Positions 22,045 through 34,000 of a DNA stretch of 64,000 bases are shown here, piece by piece (position 1 is the stretch's first letter; each line of letters starts with the position of its first letter). The stretch spans positions 128,076,228 to 128,140,227 of the forward strand of contig CM061235.1 in NCBI GenBank assembly GCA_030848705.1, in the 5' to 3' direction. This DNA comes from Heracleum sosnowskyi. Taxonomy: Eukaryota; Streptophyta; Magnoliopsida; Apiales; Apiaceae. The position numbers and the translations under genes were made by a program. Below the pieces are notes generated by a model. The model saw only the letters and a list, made by a program, of their open reading frames with translations, was not told the origin of the DNA and ran no database searches.

Positions 22045-24692
22045 TATTTAAATTGAGAATCCAAGGATTTTATATTTTATTATTTTATTAAAGTCGATTT
22101 AAGGATTCGATTGTTGGAGTGAATAGTTACTATTCACTACGAGAATCGCGTAGAGTTTTATTCGCTATTTTTAGGAAATATTTTCGAATCGTTTCAAGAG
22201 GAACAAAAACAAGGATAAATAGTAACATTGATGAATAGTGCTCCAAGGTGAATAGTAAAATTTTATAGTCTCCGATTGATCATATATTTCAGCGGAAGTT
22301 CAGGAATAATAAACGGTTACTAATCGCGTAGTCAGAAATCGCAAACGAAAACGAGAATCGAAAATCCGTTCGAAGGAGCAACCTTGGACGTATTATAACT
22401 TAGGAAATAAAGAATAAAATATGTATTAAAAGAATAAGGGAAAGGAATGAATTAGTGGAAGAAGTGTGTTAAAGAAGTTTGTAAGCTTAACCAAACTTGA
22501 GGGGTTAACTTGCATTTTGTTAAAAACAAAATATCTACTATCACCACACTTCCACCACACATTACACACACAAAAAGGGAGCAGCCCTCACCCCCATTTC
22601 TTGAAGAAAAAAACGTGGCTAAGAGAGGAAGAAGAAGGAGATGGATGGCTAAGCAATTCTTTACCAAAATTTGAGTTCTTGGGCTTAAAAGAAAGAGGGA
22701 AGAAAGCTTGTTCTATCTAAGGTATAATCTCCACTACCCACCACCTCTAGATATCTCTTTAATTAAGTTAAAGAAGATGATGAATAGTATTTTGTTGAGT
22801 TCTATGTTTATAATTAAAAGATGGAAGCATGAATGTATTGTTAAGGTCACGAGTAAGTGGATTATGTAGTTTGTTTAGTTGTTGGATGAGTTGTGGATGG
22901 ATTTTAAATGTGATACCAACTGGTTTGGATCGGTTTGGGATTGATAATGGACTTTAAGTGTTGTAATTGATGTGTATGATGATTGGTGGTGAATTGGAAT
23001 GAGATTTGAATCTCGGAAATGTTAAGTTTTAAGCCGACGTAATGCCCGATTTTCGGTAATGCTAAACATTGCCTAGAATCCGAAAACCTAACTGACTCTT
23101 TTGGTTCAGTTATGAACATGAGTGTGTAGATATTTGTTTCTAGTTTACGTGAGTGCAAGAATCATGTCATTACGATTTACGGTTTATGAGATATGACCAT
23201 TTTAGTGAAAGTGGTTCAAGGAATGAGATTACAGAAATGTACCAACTTTGTGGCTATGTTTGAGACCCTTAAGAGTTGTTTTAAAATATGAAATTTTGTA
23301 TTCAAGTGCCAAGGTCAGTTACGAAAGTTTTTACGAAGGTTTCGAGTCCAAAAGATTATTTTTCGATTTTATAAAAATGTGTTAGCCGAGGTTGCGCAAG
23401 TGAAAACCACTAAGAACATGACTTAGAAACCAATGTCGTAAATGGTTAAGTATAACTTGTATTCGAGGATCGATTTCGGACTAAACCTACGACTTAAGTA
23501 ATTGTCGATTAACATGGACATAGTATGAGCCTATAACGAGCTAGTAATGCCTTGGTTGTGTTTCCCTTACGTGTTTAAGCATTTAGTACAAGTGGATTAT
23601 CCAGGGGATTAATCGTGCGTTTTCTTTGACTTTGTCTAGATTGTCCGACATCATCGCGAACCCCTATCACTTCTCGAGCATCAGGCAAGTTTCTAAATCT
23701 ATACTTTGAAGTATTGACTATATAATACTGCTTTTACCATGTATAAAATTGGACAGTTTTGCGATATATCTTATTTCTTGTTGAAATAGATTTGACCTTT
23801 GGATTATATAAAATCTTTTGAGTTAAGTAGTTATGAACCGGTTTACCTGGTAGCTCTAAATATAAGAGCATATTCATTGTTTTCGACTCTAAATCGGGAG
23901 TCGGTATTTTGAGATATGTAGATAGCCGTGGAAACCCGGAGGGATTCCATCGGCAGAATACTATGTATTTTGAGGATGGTTATTTGAGTATGATATCATT
24001 CGAGGAATGATATTTGCTTACTATATCTTTCAAGGAATGTTATTTGAGTATTATCTCAGTCGAAAAATACTATTTGAATACTATTTCAGTTATATATGCT
24101 AATGGAAGGCATAACTGTTTTCCAAAGTATATTGTGATACTTGCTTTATGATTTGATTATGGGCTTCTAAGCTAGATATGGGGTATTAGTTAGAAGCCGG
24201 GTTTTTATAAATGCCCTAGGTAAAGGGCGTATGATTTTATTCTTTAGACCGGAAGTAGTTATATTTTCGGTATATGTTAAAGATTATTTTTTTTCGATTA
24301 AGCTATCGGGTAATTGTTATTCGATGATTATTTATTTAATGAATATTATTTTGAATATTCATTTAATCCTTATTTATTTAATGAATATTATTTTGAATAT
24401 TCATTTAATCCTTATTTATTTAATGAATATTATTTTTGAATATTTGTTTAAGGTTTATTTATTTAATAAATATTATTCGATTATTTATTAAATACTTTTA
24501 ACACGTTTTAAAATGAGTTATATTATTTAAAGTTTATCCTCGACCTTCAATAATTACGAAGGATATTCTAAACTGTATTATTAATTATTTTAAATCAAGG
24601 GGAGGTTCCCAAACACTGTTTTTCCATTTAAATCTATCTTTTAAGAGGATTTAAATACTCGCTCAACTACCAAAAATATGGGGAACCTGATT
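22045..24692. other. Non-coding AT-rich interval, possibly old LTR or UTR sequence
   Basis: No credible coding region. Short GAATAGT words recur near the left end (22120-22260 and 22780). A CA-rich then GAGGAAGAAG-rich tract at 22550-22660 looks like a transcribed leader. A 42-bp tandem repeat lies at 24329-24454. I cannot name the source; a long LTR of a chromovirus is possible. Confidence 0.4.
24329..24454. repeat. 42-bp AT-rich tandem repeat, three copies
   Basis: Units start at 24329, 24371 and 24413 with TATTTATTTAATGAATATTA. The first two look identical and the third is diverged at its end. Each unit contains an internal inverted pair (GAATATTA/TTGAATATTC), so the repeat could form hairpins. 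Confidence 0.85.
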
Positions 24693-25185
24693 TGTTAGGC
24701 CGAATACACAATATATAATCAATATTAATATGATAATAACACTTAAGAACACTGTTTATGAATCAACAACTGAATTATATAAAATAACTCTTCTCTTTGT
24801 GATGTTAAAGAATCACAGAGAGCTGCTAGGTTATAAGAATAATATATTCAGTATTCACATCCCTTTTAGGGTTAACCTATCTGTGTTTATATAATACACA
24901 GTTACATAATCAATCTCTAATTGATATTCCTATAAATTAGCTATACAAATTATATCAATTTAGGATTGCTTCTGTCTTCTGTTCCGTTTCCTTAAATGTC
25001 TCAATATATCTTGCTTCTTTCCATCTTCAAGATATATTGCTTCTAGAATCTTCATATTAGCACCGACAGTTAATAAACTCTTCACCCCGTCAGACTTTAT
25101 CAAACTCTGACTAGCTTCTATTAAACTCTGTTGAGTACCTGGTACTTAAACACTGATGAACAAACATCAGCAATTATATCTAACA
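24693..25185 (-). repeat. 3' LTR of Copia A2
   Basis: Bounded on the plus strand by TGTTAGGC at 24693 and ATCTAACA at 25185, so the minus strand reads TG...CA over about 493 bp. It contains a TATA box and several AAACTCTGA or TCAGACTTT words near 25097-25130. The preceding minus-strand bases are a good polypurine tract. Confidence 0.88.
24886..24893 (-). promoter_or_regulatory. TATA box of the A-family LTR
   Basis: TATATAAA on the minus strand, roughly 290 bp into the 493-bp LTR, framed by a short inverted repeat (CTGTGT...ACACAG, 24881-24901). The same arrangement is kept in the LTR fragment at 21714-21734. Confidence 0.6.
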
Positions 25186-25200
25186 ATCTCCCCCAACTTG
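25186..25200 (-). other. Polypurine tract of Copia A2
   Basis: On the minus strand CAAGTTGGGGGAGAT directly precedes the 3' LTR. It matches the AGGGGGAGAT tract of element B at its last bases (GGGGGAGAT). Confidence 0.88.
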
Positions 25201-25330
25201 TGCATAATAAAGATGTACAAGTTAATAAATAATTGATGATGTCAAAACATATAACAAATGCAGTGTTTAAATATAATCAGAGTTTAACTTTAACTTAGAA
25301 CAGAAAATTTTAAAAACCTACAGTCAGACT

Positions 25331-28300
25331 TTACTTAATCTCTTCAATATCAGGCACTGTCCTGAGATAATCGATGAGAAGTCTTCTTTCAGCCTTTTCT
25401 AGCTCATCTACCATGATTTCTTTCAGTTCCTTGAGCTCTGGATCACTTTCTCCAGTCTGGTAGATAGCTGCCCTTAGTGAATAAATACTGTTTTTCCTCA
25501 TATCATTTCCTAGCTTTATTATGAAGGATTTATCTGATTCCAGATTAAATTCCAACACTTTTATGCCAAAATCTGTTCTGAGTCTTGCACTGTTTCTTTG
25601 CATCTCAACAAGCTTTCCATTGTAATCTCTGTACCTTGGTATGTAAGAGCCAGCAGACTTTAAACCAGAAAGAATTCTAGCTTTCATCATCCTGCTTCTT
25701 AACACTTCGGCTGCTTGATGAGTTCTTTGATTTTTAACTTTCAACAGATACAGCACATATTCCAGTTCTTCTTTCATCTTTAAACCAATATCATCTTCAC
25801 TAACTCTGTATACTCTGCCATCAGATTTGAAGTATAACAGAAAATCCTTCTTCAACCCTCTGTGGTATATTAACTGAACTGATTCTAGAGTATCAAGATT
25901 TTCTTGAGTTACTCCAACACCAGGTTCAGCTAAAGAAGTGTGATCCATTGGACTATTGTTCACTCTTTTCTCTCTATGAGATCCAAGCCCAGATTTATCT
26001 CTTGATTCTTTTCCCATGACTGTTCTGCTTTGGAGAAGATTTATATTTGCTGGAATCAAAGAGTGTTGAACAGTGACTGGCTTGCCAAAAGTCCTTTGTA
26101 ATTGTGAAGATAATTTTGTCTGTACAACTTGAGTAGTATCAGAGGTTGTCACAGCTTCTGATTTTTGAAAAACTTGAGCAATGTCAGAGGTTGATTTGTT
26201 TATCCTTGATTCAACTTGAGCAACGTCAGAGGTTGAATAATTCTTCTTTGGTAACTGTCCTTCTTCTACCAGTTTACCTTTTCCTTTATCAGACTCTGCA
26301 ATCATAGGCCTCCTTGTATATTGTAAACTCTGTTGAGAGTTCACATTCTCTTTAATAAAAATTCCCATTTCCTTTTTCCTAGGAGCCTTAGCCTTTTTCT
26401 TGTAAGTACCAGCTTCAATATTTTTCTGGTGTTCTTCAGCAAGAAGCTTCATCTCAATGTCCATATCTTCCATTGTAGCTTCACCACCATGTTCTTCCAT
26501 GAAAAGTTTAGCAGCAATCTCTTCATCAATAGTTGGATTTGATGAAATCACTAGACTTTTAAGTCTTGAAGAAGATTGACCACCAGAGTTTAACCTCTCA
26601 GAGTTTGTCTGTCTAGCAGAGGTTGACCTAAGTCTCCCTTGCTCTTGACTAGTCTTTGACCTTCTCTCTGCTTCCTTGCTTCCACCATCATTTGCATCAT
26701 CCCTCAATCTCAAGGTTGGAGTCCTTTTGCATTTGTCTTTAGGAACTCTCTCCCCCTTTTTGACATCATCAGGAATAAGCACTGATATCAGCAACTCCAG
26801 TGAGGCAGCAATAGAATCAAGTTGAGAAGACATAACAGTCTGATTCTCTTCCACCTTGCTTAGCCTTTGCTTTATTTCTACTTGATCTTGAATCATAGAA
26901 GACAATCTACTTCTTTCATTTCTCATAGCCAACTCCTTAACAGCAAAATCATTACTCAATCCAATGACTGCTTTGTGAGTCTCATCAAAGCGATCGTGCA
27001 ATGATTTGACCTGTACAATAGTGGCCTTGAAATGTGTCAGCAGCTCAGGATTTGAAATCTCCTTTGCAGATCGAGCAACAAAATCAGCAGTCCTTTGCTT
27101 TGAGAAAATACAATCTGCTCCTGACCAGTTAGCATAATACATTTCCCTGAAATGATCTTCAGTGGCAGCTATATTTTCCTTGACATGCTCAGCTGTAGGA
27201 TCCCTTAGAAAAGGTATGGATTCATCAGAGTTTGAAACTTCAGCATTGATGTTAGAGTTGGCATGAAAAGAATGTTCAGAATTTGCAGCTTCATTTTCTT
27301 CAGCAACATTTTCTGCAGTAGCCTCAGTGTTTGGCTGTGCAGCTTCAGGATTCTCAGAGTTTGTATTTACAAGAACCTCTGCTTCTATAGGAACAAACTT
27401 TTCAGCAACTTCAACATGCTCAGAGTTTGCAGTGGCAAAAACCTCTGTTTCTTCAGGAACAGACTTAACTACTTCCTCTGCTATAGCTTCATTTACTTTC
27501 TCTACAGCAGCTTCAACATTTATCTGAGCAGTTTCCACTACCTGATCAACCTCCTCACCCTTTTCTCGAATTGAATTATTGACAGAAAGAATTTCTGTAT
27601 GAGTAGCAATTGACTCATCTATTATCTGGGTGGGTTGATCAGCTGCCACATTCTCAGTATCACAAACACTGATACTGGGATGTGCTTCAATTTCGTCTTC
27701 AATATCCATCTCCAATATAGGTTCAAGAAAATCATCAGGAAAAGCAGCATTATCATCAGTGTTTGCTCTGGCTTCTTCAGGCACAGTAGCATTGGCAGAA
27801 TGATTTTCAATCACAACCTCAGGAGCTTTAACTGGTGTAGAACCAGGAATCAATCCATCAAATAGGTAAGCAGCAACTAGCTTCCTCTTCTTAGCATTAG
27901 CAGATTCTGGTTCATCAGAAACCCTATTCTCATCATTAGAAGGTCTGTTTGCCCTTTTCTTCTTCCTTGAAGTACCAACAGAGGTTGACACCCCAACATC
28001 AGCAGATGTTTTAGAAATCCTAGCTGGCTTAGAACCCATATGTTTAGTCCTACCACTAGATTTTGGTTGAGTTGGAAGAACAGTATTTAGAGGTTCAGGC
28101 TGTGATTCAGATTGTGTTTGTGGTTCAGGTTCAGATTGTGTTTGTGTAGAATTGATCAAAAACTGTTGAATCAACTCAGGTAATAGGAAATCACCTACAT
28201 TACCTTTCTTGACATCCTTGTTAATAAGATCAGAGAATACTCTTTTGTGCAGTTTAAAACAAGGAATAATATCATTATCATTAATATCTACCCCATTAAC

Positions 28301-28945
28301 ACAAACAGAGAATAAAATCTGACAAAAACGAGCAAAGTAAACTACCCTCCTGTTTTCAGTCATTTTCTCACCCAAATTAGTCAAAACTAATCTTGCAAAA
28401 TCAAAGTGAGTACCATAAAGTAAAGAGTACCCGATTTGCAGACTATCAGTTGGTATGGCATCCCAGTTGGTACACTTCTTTCCGAATGTTCTGGTAATGC
28501 AATCGAAGAAAAAACTCCATTCCTTTCTCAAGAACGGTCGCTTCAATTGACCAATCTTTACTAAAGACCCAGTGTATCCAATGGCTTGCATCATTCTTTG
28601 AAGATCAGTATCACCAACAGCAATGGTGTACACGGCAGACTCTGCAAATCCCATTGCTTCACGAACAGTTCCTGGAGTAATAACATACTCTGTCTCTTGA
28701 AACTCAAATACAATCGACGGCGTTCCAGAATCACCACCATCATCATAGACACCAGTCTCCCAGAAAGCTTTGATCTGAGATCCATAAAGCTTTCCAGGCT
28801 TCACCAAAGCACGCCCAATTTCCGATTGAGCAAGGAAATTCTGCAGTAAATGAAACGCCTCCGGTGCGTTCTCATTGCTAAGAGGTGCTGCATAGTTATT
28901 TGGGACAAAATCTAATCCAACAGAGTTAAACATAGAGGTTGCCAT
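25331..28945 (-). CDS. Additional ORF (env-position ORF) of Copia A2, intact, 1,204 residues
   Basis: I start at ATG 28945 (MATSMFNSVGLDFVPNNYAAP) because element A starts at the same place. The in-frame ATG at 29044 would add 33 hydrophobic residues not kept in A. Domains: N-terminal domain of about 230 residues with KEWSFFFDCITRTFGKKCTN and YFARFCQILF; basic patches (KKKRANRPS, KKRKLVAAYLF); a long acidic Ala/Glu/Val region (about 350-600); coiled coil (about 650-730); Ser/Arg region; repeated TSD...AQV blocks (about 930-1000); C-terminal helical domain ending RRLLIDYLRTVPDIEEIK. No signal peptide, TM segment or furin-like site is seen. Full length in a truncated element, so only recently inactive or conserved by chance. 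Function unknown; a nuclear or Gag-interacting role is a guess. Confidence 0.85.
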   Translation of the reverse strand: MATSMFNSVGLDFVPNNYAAPLSNENAPEAFHLLQNFLAQSEIGRALVKPGKLYGSQIKAFWETGVYDDGGDSGTPSIVFEFQETEYVITPGTVREAMGFAESAVYTIAVGDTDLQRMMQAIGYTGSLVKIGQLKRPFLRKEWSFFFDCITRTFGKKCTNWDAIPTDSLQIGYSLLYGTHFDFARLVLTNLGEKMTENRRVVYFARFCQILFSVCVNGVDINDNDIIPCFKLHKRVFSDLINKDVKKGNVGDFLLPELIQQFLINSTQTQSEPEPQTQSESQPEPLNTVLPTQPKSSGRTKHMGSKPARISKTSADVGVSTSVGTSRKKKRANRPSNDENRVSDEPESANAKKRKLVAAYLFDGLIPGSTPVKAPEVVIENHSANATVPEEARANTDDNAAFPDDFLEPILEMDIEDEIEAHPSISVCDTENVAADQPTQIIDESIATHTEILSVNNSIREKGEEVDQVVETAQINVEAAVEKVNEAIAEEVVKSVPEETEVFATANSEHVEVAEKFVPIEAEVLVNTNSENPEAAQPNTEATAENVAEENEAANSEHSFHANSNINAEVSNSDESIPFLRDPTAEHVKENIAATEDHFREMYYANWSGADCIFSKQRTADFVARSAKEISNPELLTHFKATIVQVKSLHDRFDETHKAVIGLSNDFAVKELAMRNERSRLSSMIQDQVEIKQRLSKVEENQTVMSSQLDSIAASLELLISVLIPDDVKKGERVPKDKCKRTPTLRLRDDANDGGSKEAERRSKTSQEQGRLRSTSARQTNSERLNSGGQSSSRLKSLVISSNPTIDEEIAAKLFMEEHGGEATMEDMDIEMKLLAEEHQKNIEAGTYKKKAKAPRKKEMGIFIKENVNSQQSLQYTRRPMIAESDKGKGKLVEEGQLPKKNYSTSDVAQVESRINKSTSDIAQVFQKSEAVTTSDTTQVVQTKLSSQLQRTFGKPVTVQHSLIPANINLLQSRTVMGKESRDKSGLGSHREKRVNNSPMDHTSLAEPGVGVTQENLDTLESVQLIYHRGLKKDFLLYFKSDGRVYRVSEDDIGLKMKEELEYVLYLLKVKNQRTHQAAEVLRSRMMKARILSGLKSAGSYIPRYRDYNGKLVEMQRNSARLRTDFGIKVLEFNLESDKSFIIKLGNDMRKNSIYSLRAAIYQTGESDPELKELKEIMVDELEKAERRLLIDYLRTVPDIEEIK

Positions 28946-30264
28946 TAGAAAGTGTTTGAGAAAGATTATGCAGAAAAGTGTTTGTAGAATTGTGTGAGTG
29001 AAAAGTATGTGTGAAAATGATAAGTGAGTAAAAGATTGAACCATTATGTGTATAATGAAGAGTTTTGATCATTAATACACACAACTGGCTTACTCGATTT
29101 ATGTGTGAGTGGAACACATGGCACACATGCAAAAACTGACAGCATATAATTGACAGTTTCCAATGCGCATGCGCAGTAAAAACAGCAATTATTACTGCCC
29201 TGTACACTTTTCTAGACAATCAATCTCTCTCCTCTGTTTAATACAAATTAAAACCGTTACCAATGATACCCTTTTATTTTCAAGAATGTTTTCTCAAAAT
29301 TGTTAACTGTCTGAAACAAATAATTTCTTTTAATCATCAGAGATTAAAATAAAATTACCTCAGCGTAGAGTACACAACTCATCAGCGTTTACCAATTATC
29401 CTCCTTTATAAATAAACTCTTTTCACAAACTGTACAGGTGTGAGTATTTGTGTGTGAATTAGCAGAGTTTACTGAATATGAATATTTAGACCATCTCAAA
29501 GTGCATAAAATCCACAAACTAAAGCAGTAAAAACTGGTTGCCCAAACTCTCATTTAAAAGAAAAACTGATTTTTATATCTAAACTCTGTATTCTGATATC
29601 CTTTCATTTGGATATATCTTTTATTTTCACCCCCTTTATAAATTTATTTTTTTATTTTTTATTTTTTATTTTTTTTATTTTTCCAGTAATCAGTGGTTAT
29701 CACTAGTCACCAAAAATCAAAGATTTTAGCCCTCATTTCATACAATAAGTTCCTGGATCTTCCTAGGCATAACATGATCTCAAAGGAATTTGTGCACTTG
29801 TTGACATCTTTTGATTTGAGGGTGAAATATTTGCAATTAATTATCAGAGTTTAGACTTTTCATCAGTTAATACAATTAATTTATGAGAGAAAGTGCAAAC
29901 AGCTAATACAGACTCAGTGTATAGGATCAATAAACTAAGAGATGCTATAAATATAGAGACAGTATCATGCTGTGTAAAATTTCTGCACATTTTGTAATCA
30001 GAATCTATAATACTTAGAAGGATTCATGATTACTTACTGAAAATCATGCTTCATACAGCTTTCTTCATCGGTCAATATGTTTCAGACAATATCACAATCA
30101 GAGTATAACATCAGAATTTAACCAACAGAGTATGACTGACAGAGTATAACTAACAGAGTTTACTTATCAAAGTTTAACATACTGGTACAAATAGCAGTTA
30201 ACACATGCAAAGAACCATGAGCATAAAATCAAACATGTATAGAGTTTGAATCTAACCAGTATCT
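28946..30264 (-). other. Non-coding spacer between pol and aORF of A2
   Basis: Homologous to 2900-4279. Contains low-complexity T/A runs at 29640-29685 and several CAGAGTTT or CAGAGTAT words (near 29463, 29845, 30110-30170). No ORF of note. Confidence 0.6.
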
Positions 30265-32345
30265 CTAGTCAAAACCAGAGATCATTCCTAGTTCATTTAC
30301 CAGTCTTGTAAAGGTAGCTTCACTCAAAGGTTTGGTGAAGATATCTGCAAGCTGTTGGTCTGTAGACACAAAATGAAGCTCAATATCTCCTTCTTCCACA
30401 TGTTCCCTGATAAAATGATACCTTATGCTGATGTGCTTGGTCATGGAGTGCAGTACTGGATTACCTGTCATAGCAATAACACTTTGATTATCACAGTAAA
30501 TAGGTATTCTAGAATACCTAAAGCCATAGTCCAGCAATTGATTCTTCATCCATAAAATCTGTGCACAACAGCTACCAGCAGCTATATACTCTGCTTCTGC
30601 TGTGGATGTGGAAATTGATTTCTGTTTCTTGCTGTACCAAGAAACTAATCTATCACCTAAAAATTGACAACTTCCACTTGTGCTTTTTCTGTCTATCTTA
30701 CAGCCTGCAAAGTCTGCATCAGAGTAACCAATTAAGTTAAACTCTGATTCTCTAGGATACCACAAACCAAGAGTTATGGTTCCTTTGAGATATTTGAAAA
30801 TCCTTTTTACAGCTGTTAGATGTGGCTCTCTGGGGTCTGCTTGAAATCTTGCACAAAGACATGTTGCATACATAATATCAGGTCTGCTTGCAGTGAGATA
30901 AAGAAGAGACCCTATCATTCCTCTATAGTTTGTCATATCTACTGAGGCTCCTGTGTCTTTGTCTAGCTTTGTTGCTGTAGCCATGGGAGTTATAGCAAAT
31001 GAGCTATCAAGCATACCAAATTTCTTAAGAAGATTTCTGGTATATTTTGCTTGATTGATAAAAATCCCATCATCTGTTTGATTTACTTGCAAGCCTAGAA
31101 AATAACTAAGCTCTCCCATCATGCTCATTTGATACCTTGATTGCATAAGCTTGGCAAATTTCTTGCAGAGTTTGTCATTAGTAGACCCAAAAATTATGTC
31201 ATCCACATAGATTTGTACTAACAGCAAGTCATCACCATAGTTAAAATAGAACAAGGTTTTGTCAATTGTGCCTCTAGTGAACCCACTTTCTAAAAGAAAT
31301 TGAGCCAGAGTTTCATACCATGCTCTAGGTGCCTGCTTTAGTCCATATAATACCTTATCAAGCCTGTAGACATAATCTGGATGTTTAGGATCTACAAACC
31401 CTGGTGGTTGTTCAACAAACACTTCTTCTTCAAGTTTCCCATTGAGAAAAGCACTTTTCACATCCATCTGAAAGACTTTAAACTTTTTGTGTGCAGCATA
31501 GGCCAGAAAAATTCTTATTGCCTCCAATCTTGCAACTGGAGCAAAGGTTTCATCATAGTCAATTCCTTCATGTTGAGAATAGCCTTTTGCCACAAGTCTA
31601 GCCTTATTCCTAGTAATCACTCCATCACTGTCTGTTTTGTTTCTGAAAACCCACTTTGTACCAACAATAGATCTATTCTTTGGTCTTGGCACAAGTGTCC
31701 AAACTTCATTCCTCTCAAATTCATTTAACTCCTCTTGCATTGCTGTTATCCAGTTAGCATCTTAAAGAGCTTCTTCCACTTTCTTGGGTTCTGTTTGAGA
31801 TAAGAATGCATGAAACAGACATTCATTATTTGTAGCACTTCTAGTTCTTACACTAGCTTCTGGATCTCCAATTATCAAGTCAGGTGTATGAGCTTGTGTC
31901 CACCTTCTTGCTGTTGGTAATTGGCTTCTACTAGCATTATTAGATCCTCCCCCTTGATCCATGCTCTCCTGATTTTGTTCTTGACCATTTGCATTCTCTG
32001 AGGCTCCCCCTGAATTGGACTGTTCGGTATTTGAACTTTCAGAGTTTGACTCAGAGTTTCTGTTGGATTCTTCATTTGACTCTCTTTCAGAATTTGAGTC
32101 ATCACTTTGAAAAGTTTCTGAAGTTTCTTCACGCTCCCCCTCAACTGGTTCTCTATTTTGTTCTGTCAGAGAAAATTCTTCAGTGTTTACCAGTAGAGGG
32201 TCAGAGTATGCTTCGACAGAGTTTGTTGGATTTGCTTTATCAGAGTTTACATCATCAGAGTTTAGATCTTCATTTTCAAAGCGAAGTTGATCATGATATT
32301 CTTCATCTTCATCATCAGAGTTTGACTCAAAGGTGTACTCTTGTC
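30265..32345 (-). pseudogene. pol: Copia pol fragment of A2 (integrase tail, RT, RNase H) with one nonsense codon
   Basis: The frame 32355-31762 covers the acidic Asn/Ser/Glu-rich linker after integrase, and 31740-30265 covers RT and RNase H. Both are in one frame, broken only by a TAA at 31762-31764 where element A has CAA (EEALQDANW), i.e. a C-to-T change. RT has FQMDVKSAFLNG and YVDDIIFGSTN; RNase H has STAEAEYIAAG and CDNQS. Everything upstream of the linker (protease, integrase core) is deleted. Confidence 0.9.
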
Positions 32346-32743
32346 GGCTTAGCATGATTACTAAATTATTCTTGCATTTGACATGGACTTTTGAGAACTT
32401 GCGAATATTTATTTGAGTAGACTATGTGAATACTTGCATCTTCGACACCAAGACATTGCATATTCACTTTGATTCCTGAGTTGAGGGAACCTTAGAGGAC
32501 TTGTATGTGTGGCTTTGCATTGGCTTGCAATCTTTTACACGAGCTAGATGGATTTTATGGGTTATCTTCTATAAACCCTCACGAGACCTCACTCGTCCAC
32601 TAGGGCTACCTAGGGGTTTAAAGGGCTTGTTGCATATGCTAAATACAGCCGTGATCACCTACAGAAGTGGTATTAGTTAGTAGTTAGTAGCCATGTTATG
32701 GTAGTTTTCTCGAGGACGAGCAAATGTTAAGTTGGGGGGTATT
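32346..32743 (+). other. 3' internal remnant of an old LTR retrotransposon
   Basis: Non-coding, ending in CGAGGACGAGCAAATGTTAA and a G run (GTTGGGGGGTATT) that looks like a polypurine tract before TGATATGTG. This pattern is common at the 3' end of plant Ty3-type elements. The rest of the element to the left was replaced by Copia A2. Confidence 0.5.
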
Positions 32744-33617
32744 TGATATGTGATAATCTTATACATGTTTGATGGCATATTTTCCTTCATTTATCCTTGT
32801 TTTGTAATGGTTTTGTCCTTGATTAACATTATTATTAGTATTTTAACTTGGATGGATGCTAAAGATGATTTTTAATGTTTGTAGGATAACATTGAAAGAA
32901 AAGGAGCAAAAAAAGAAGAAGAAGAGAGAAGTGAAGTTTATGCAGAATTTTTCAAGGCCTTGAAGCTGACATTCAAGGCCCTGTAAGTGGTTGTGAAGTT
33001 TATGCAGAATTCTAGTATATCTCTTTTATTGGGTTTGAATTCTAGTATTAGCATATTTTAAGGCTTTTAAAAGCCCATCCAAGTATATAAACAATATTAT
33101 TAGGTTTTAAGCGAGAGACAAATATTATATATCGTGGACGAGAGAGAACTTGAGCAAAGATTGAAGGGATTCCATCCAAGTTTCAAGAGATTCTTCAAGT
33201 TGTATTTTCTCTACTCTAAACTCTTGTAATCATGGTTTTGGGTATTAATATATGTTTGAGTTCTTTATCTATCATGGGTAATTAATTCTATAATCCGAGA
33301 ATTGGGTAGTATTCATTGGTAATACATGTTTGTTTGATTTTATTGCAAATTCTCTACTTTTGCTAATCTATCATTGAGGGCTTAACACAATTAAGGGAGT
33401 CGCGAACCTTTAATTGTATCTTTAGGAGTTATAACGAATTGGGAGAGGAGTTGATGATTTGGTAGACATGGTTCAATTATTTAATTGGGAGATTAATATG
33501 CGAGCTATGAAACTTATAATTCTTGGTTCTTAATAGTTTATGATTATATTTTGATTGATCATGGGAGTGACTTTTGAGATATGGTTGTAGGCATTATTTT
33601 GTATCTTGGGAGAGAAC

Positions 33618-34000
33618 TGTTATGCCACATTTTGGCATAGTCCAAATTTCTCCGTTTAATAATTATTAATTCAGATTAATAATTAATTACTTAACCACTA
33701 AGTTATATCCTCTACCTGAAACGAGGAAAAATCAATATCAATCAATCAATAACGGAAAATATCTTCAAACGATATTCTTCAAATCAGGAAGATATCACAA
33801 CTCTAAGATAATGCAAGATAAAATCTGTAATTTACCACATTAAAAAAGTTTATCCCTAAAGTCTCTCAGGGATAAACACAATTGCACAGAACTGCGTGGG
33901 CTTGATCCAATATAAATTGGTACGCAGGCATCTTGGCAAAAGGGATCCGATATCTGAGACAAATACAGACACCTCCCAAGTCCAGCCCCCAAACATCCAA
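33618..34000 (+). repeat. 5' LTR (3' end missing) of the non-autonomous element
   Basis: Begins TGTTATGCCA with a small hairpin (TATGCCA/TGGCATA). Contains a perfect 10-bp inverted repeat GTTTATCCCT/AGGGATAAAC at 33848-33877. Homology with the 3' LTR stops after AAACATCCAA. Confidence 0.85.

Larger units (their letters stand above)
24693..32345 (-). mobile_element. Copia LTR retrotransposon A2 (same family as A), 5'-truncated
   Basis: Minus-strand order: truncated pol (about 32345-30265), spacer, intact aORF (28945-25331), polypurine tract, 3' LTR (25185-24693). Its pol is almost identical in protein sequence to element A over the RT/RNase H half. The 5' LTR, gag, protease and integrase core are missing. 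Homology stops near 32300-32345, where sequence of an unrelated older element begins. Confidence 0.9.

Noticed and set aside
22452..23158. Short ORFs of 71-86 codons in the orphan interval
   Set aside because: Low-complexity translations with no domain pattern or splice context.
28946..29044. Hydrophobic N-terminal extension of the A2 aORF as a signal peptide (envelope-like)
   Set aside because: Element A does not keep it in frame; the conserved start is the downstream ATG at 28945.
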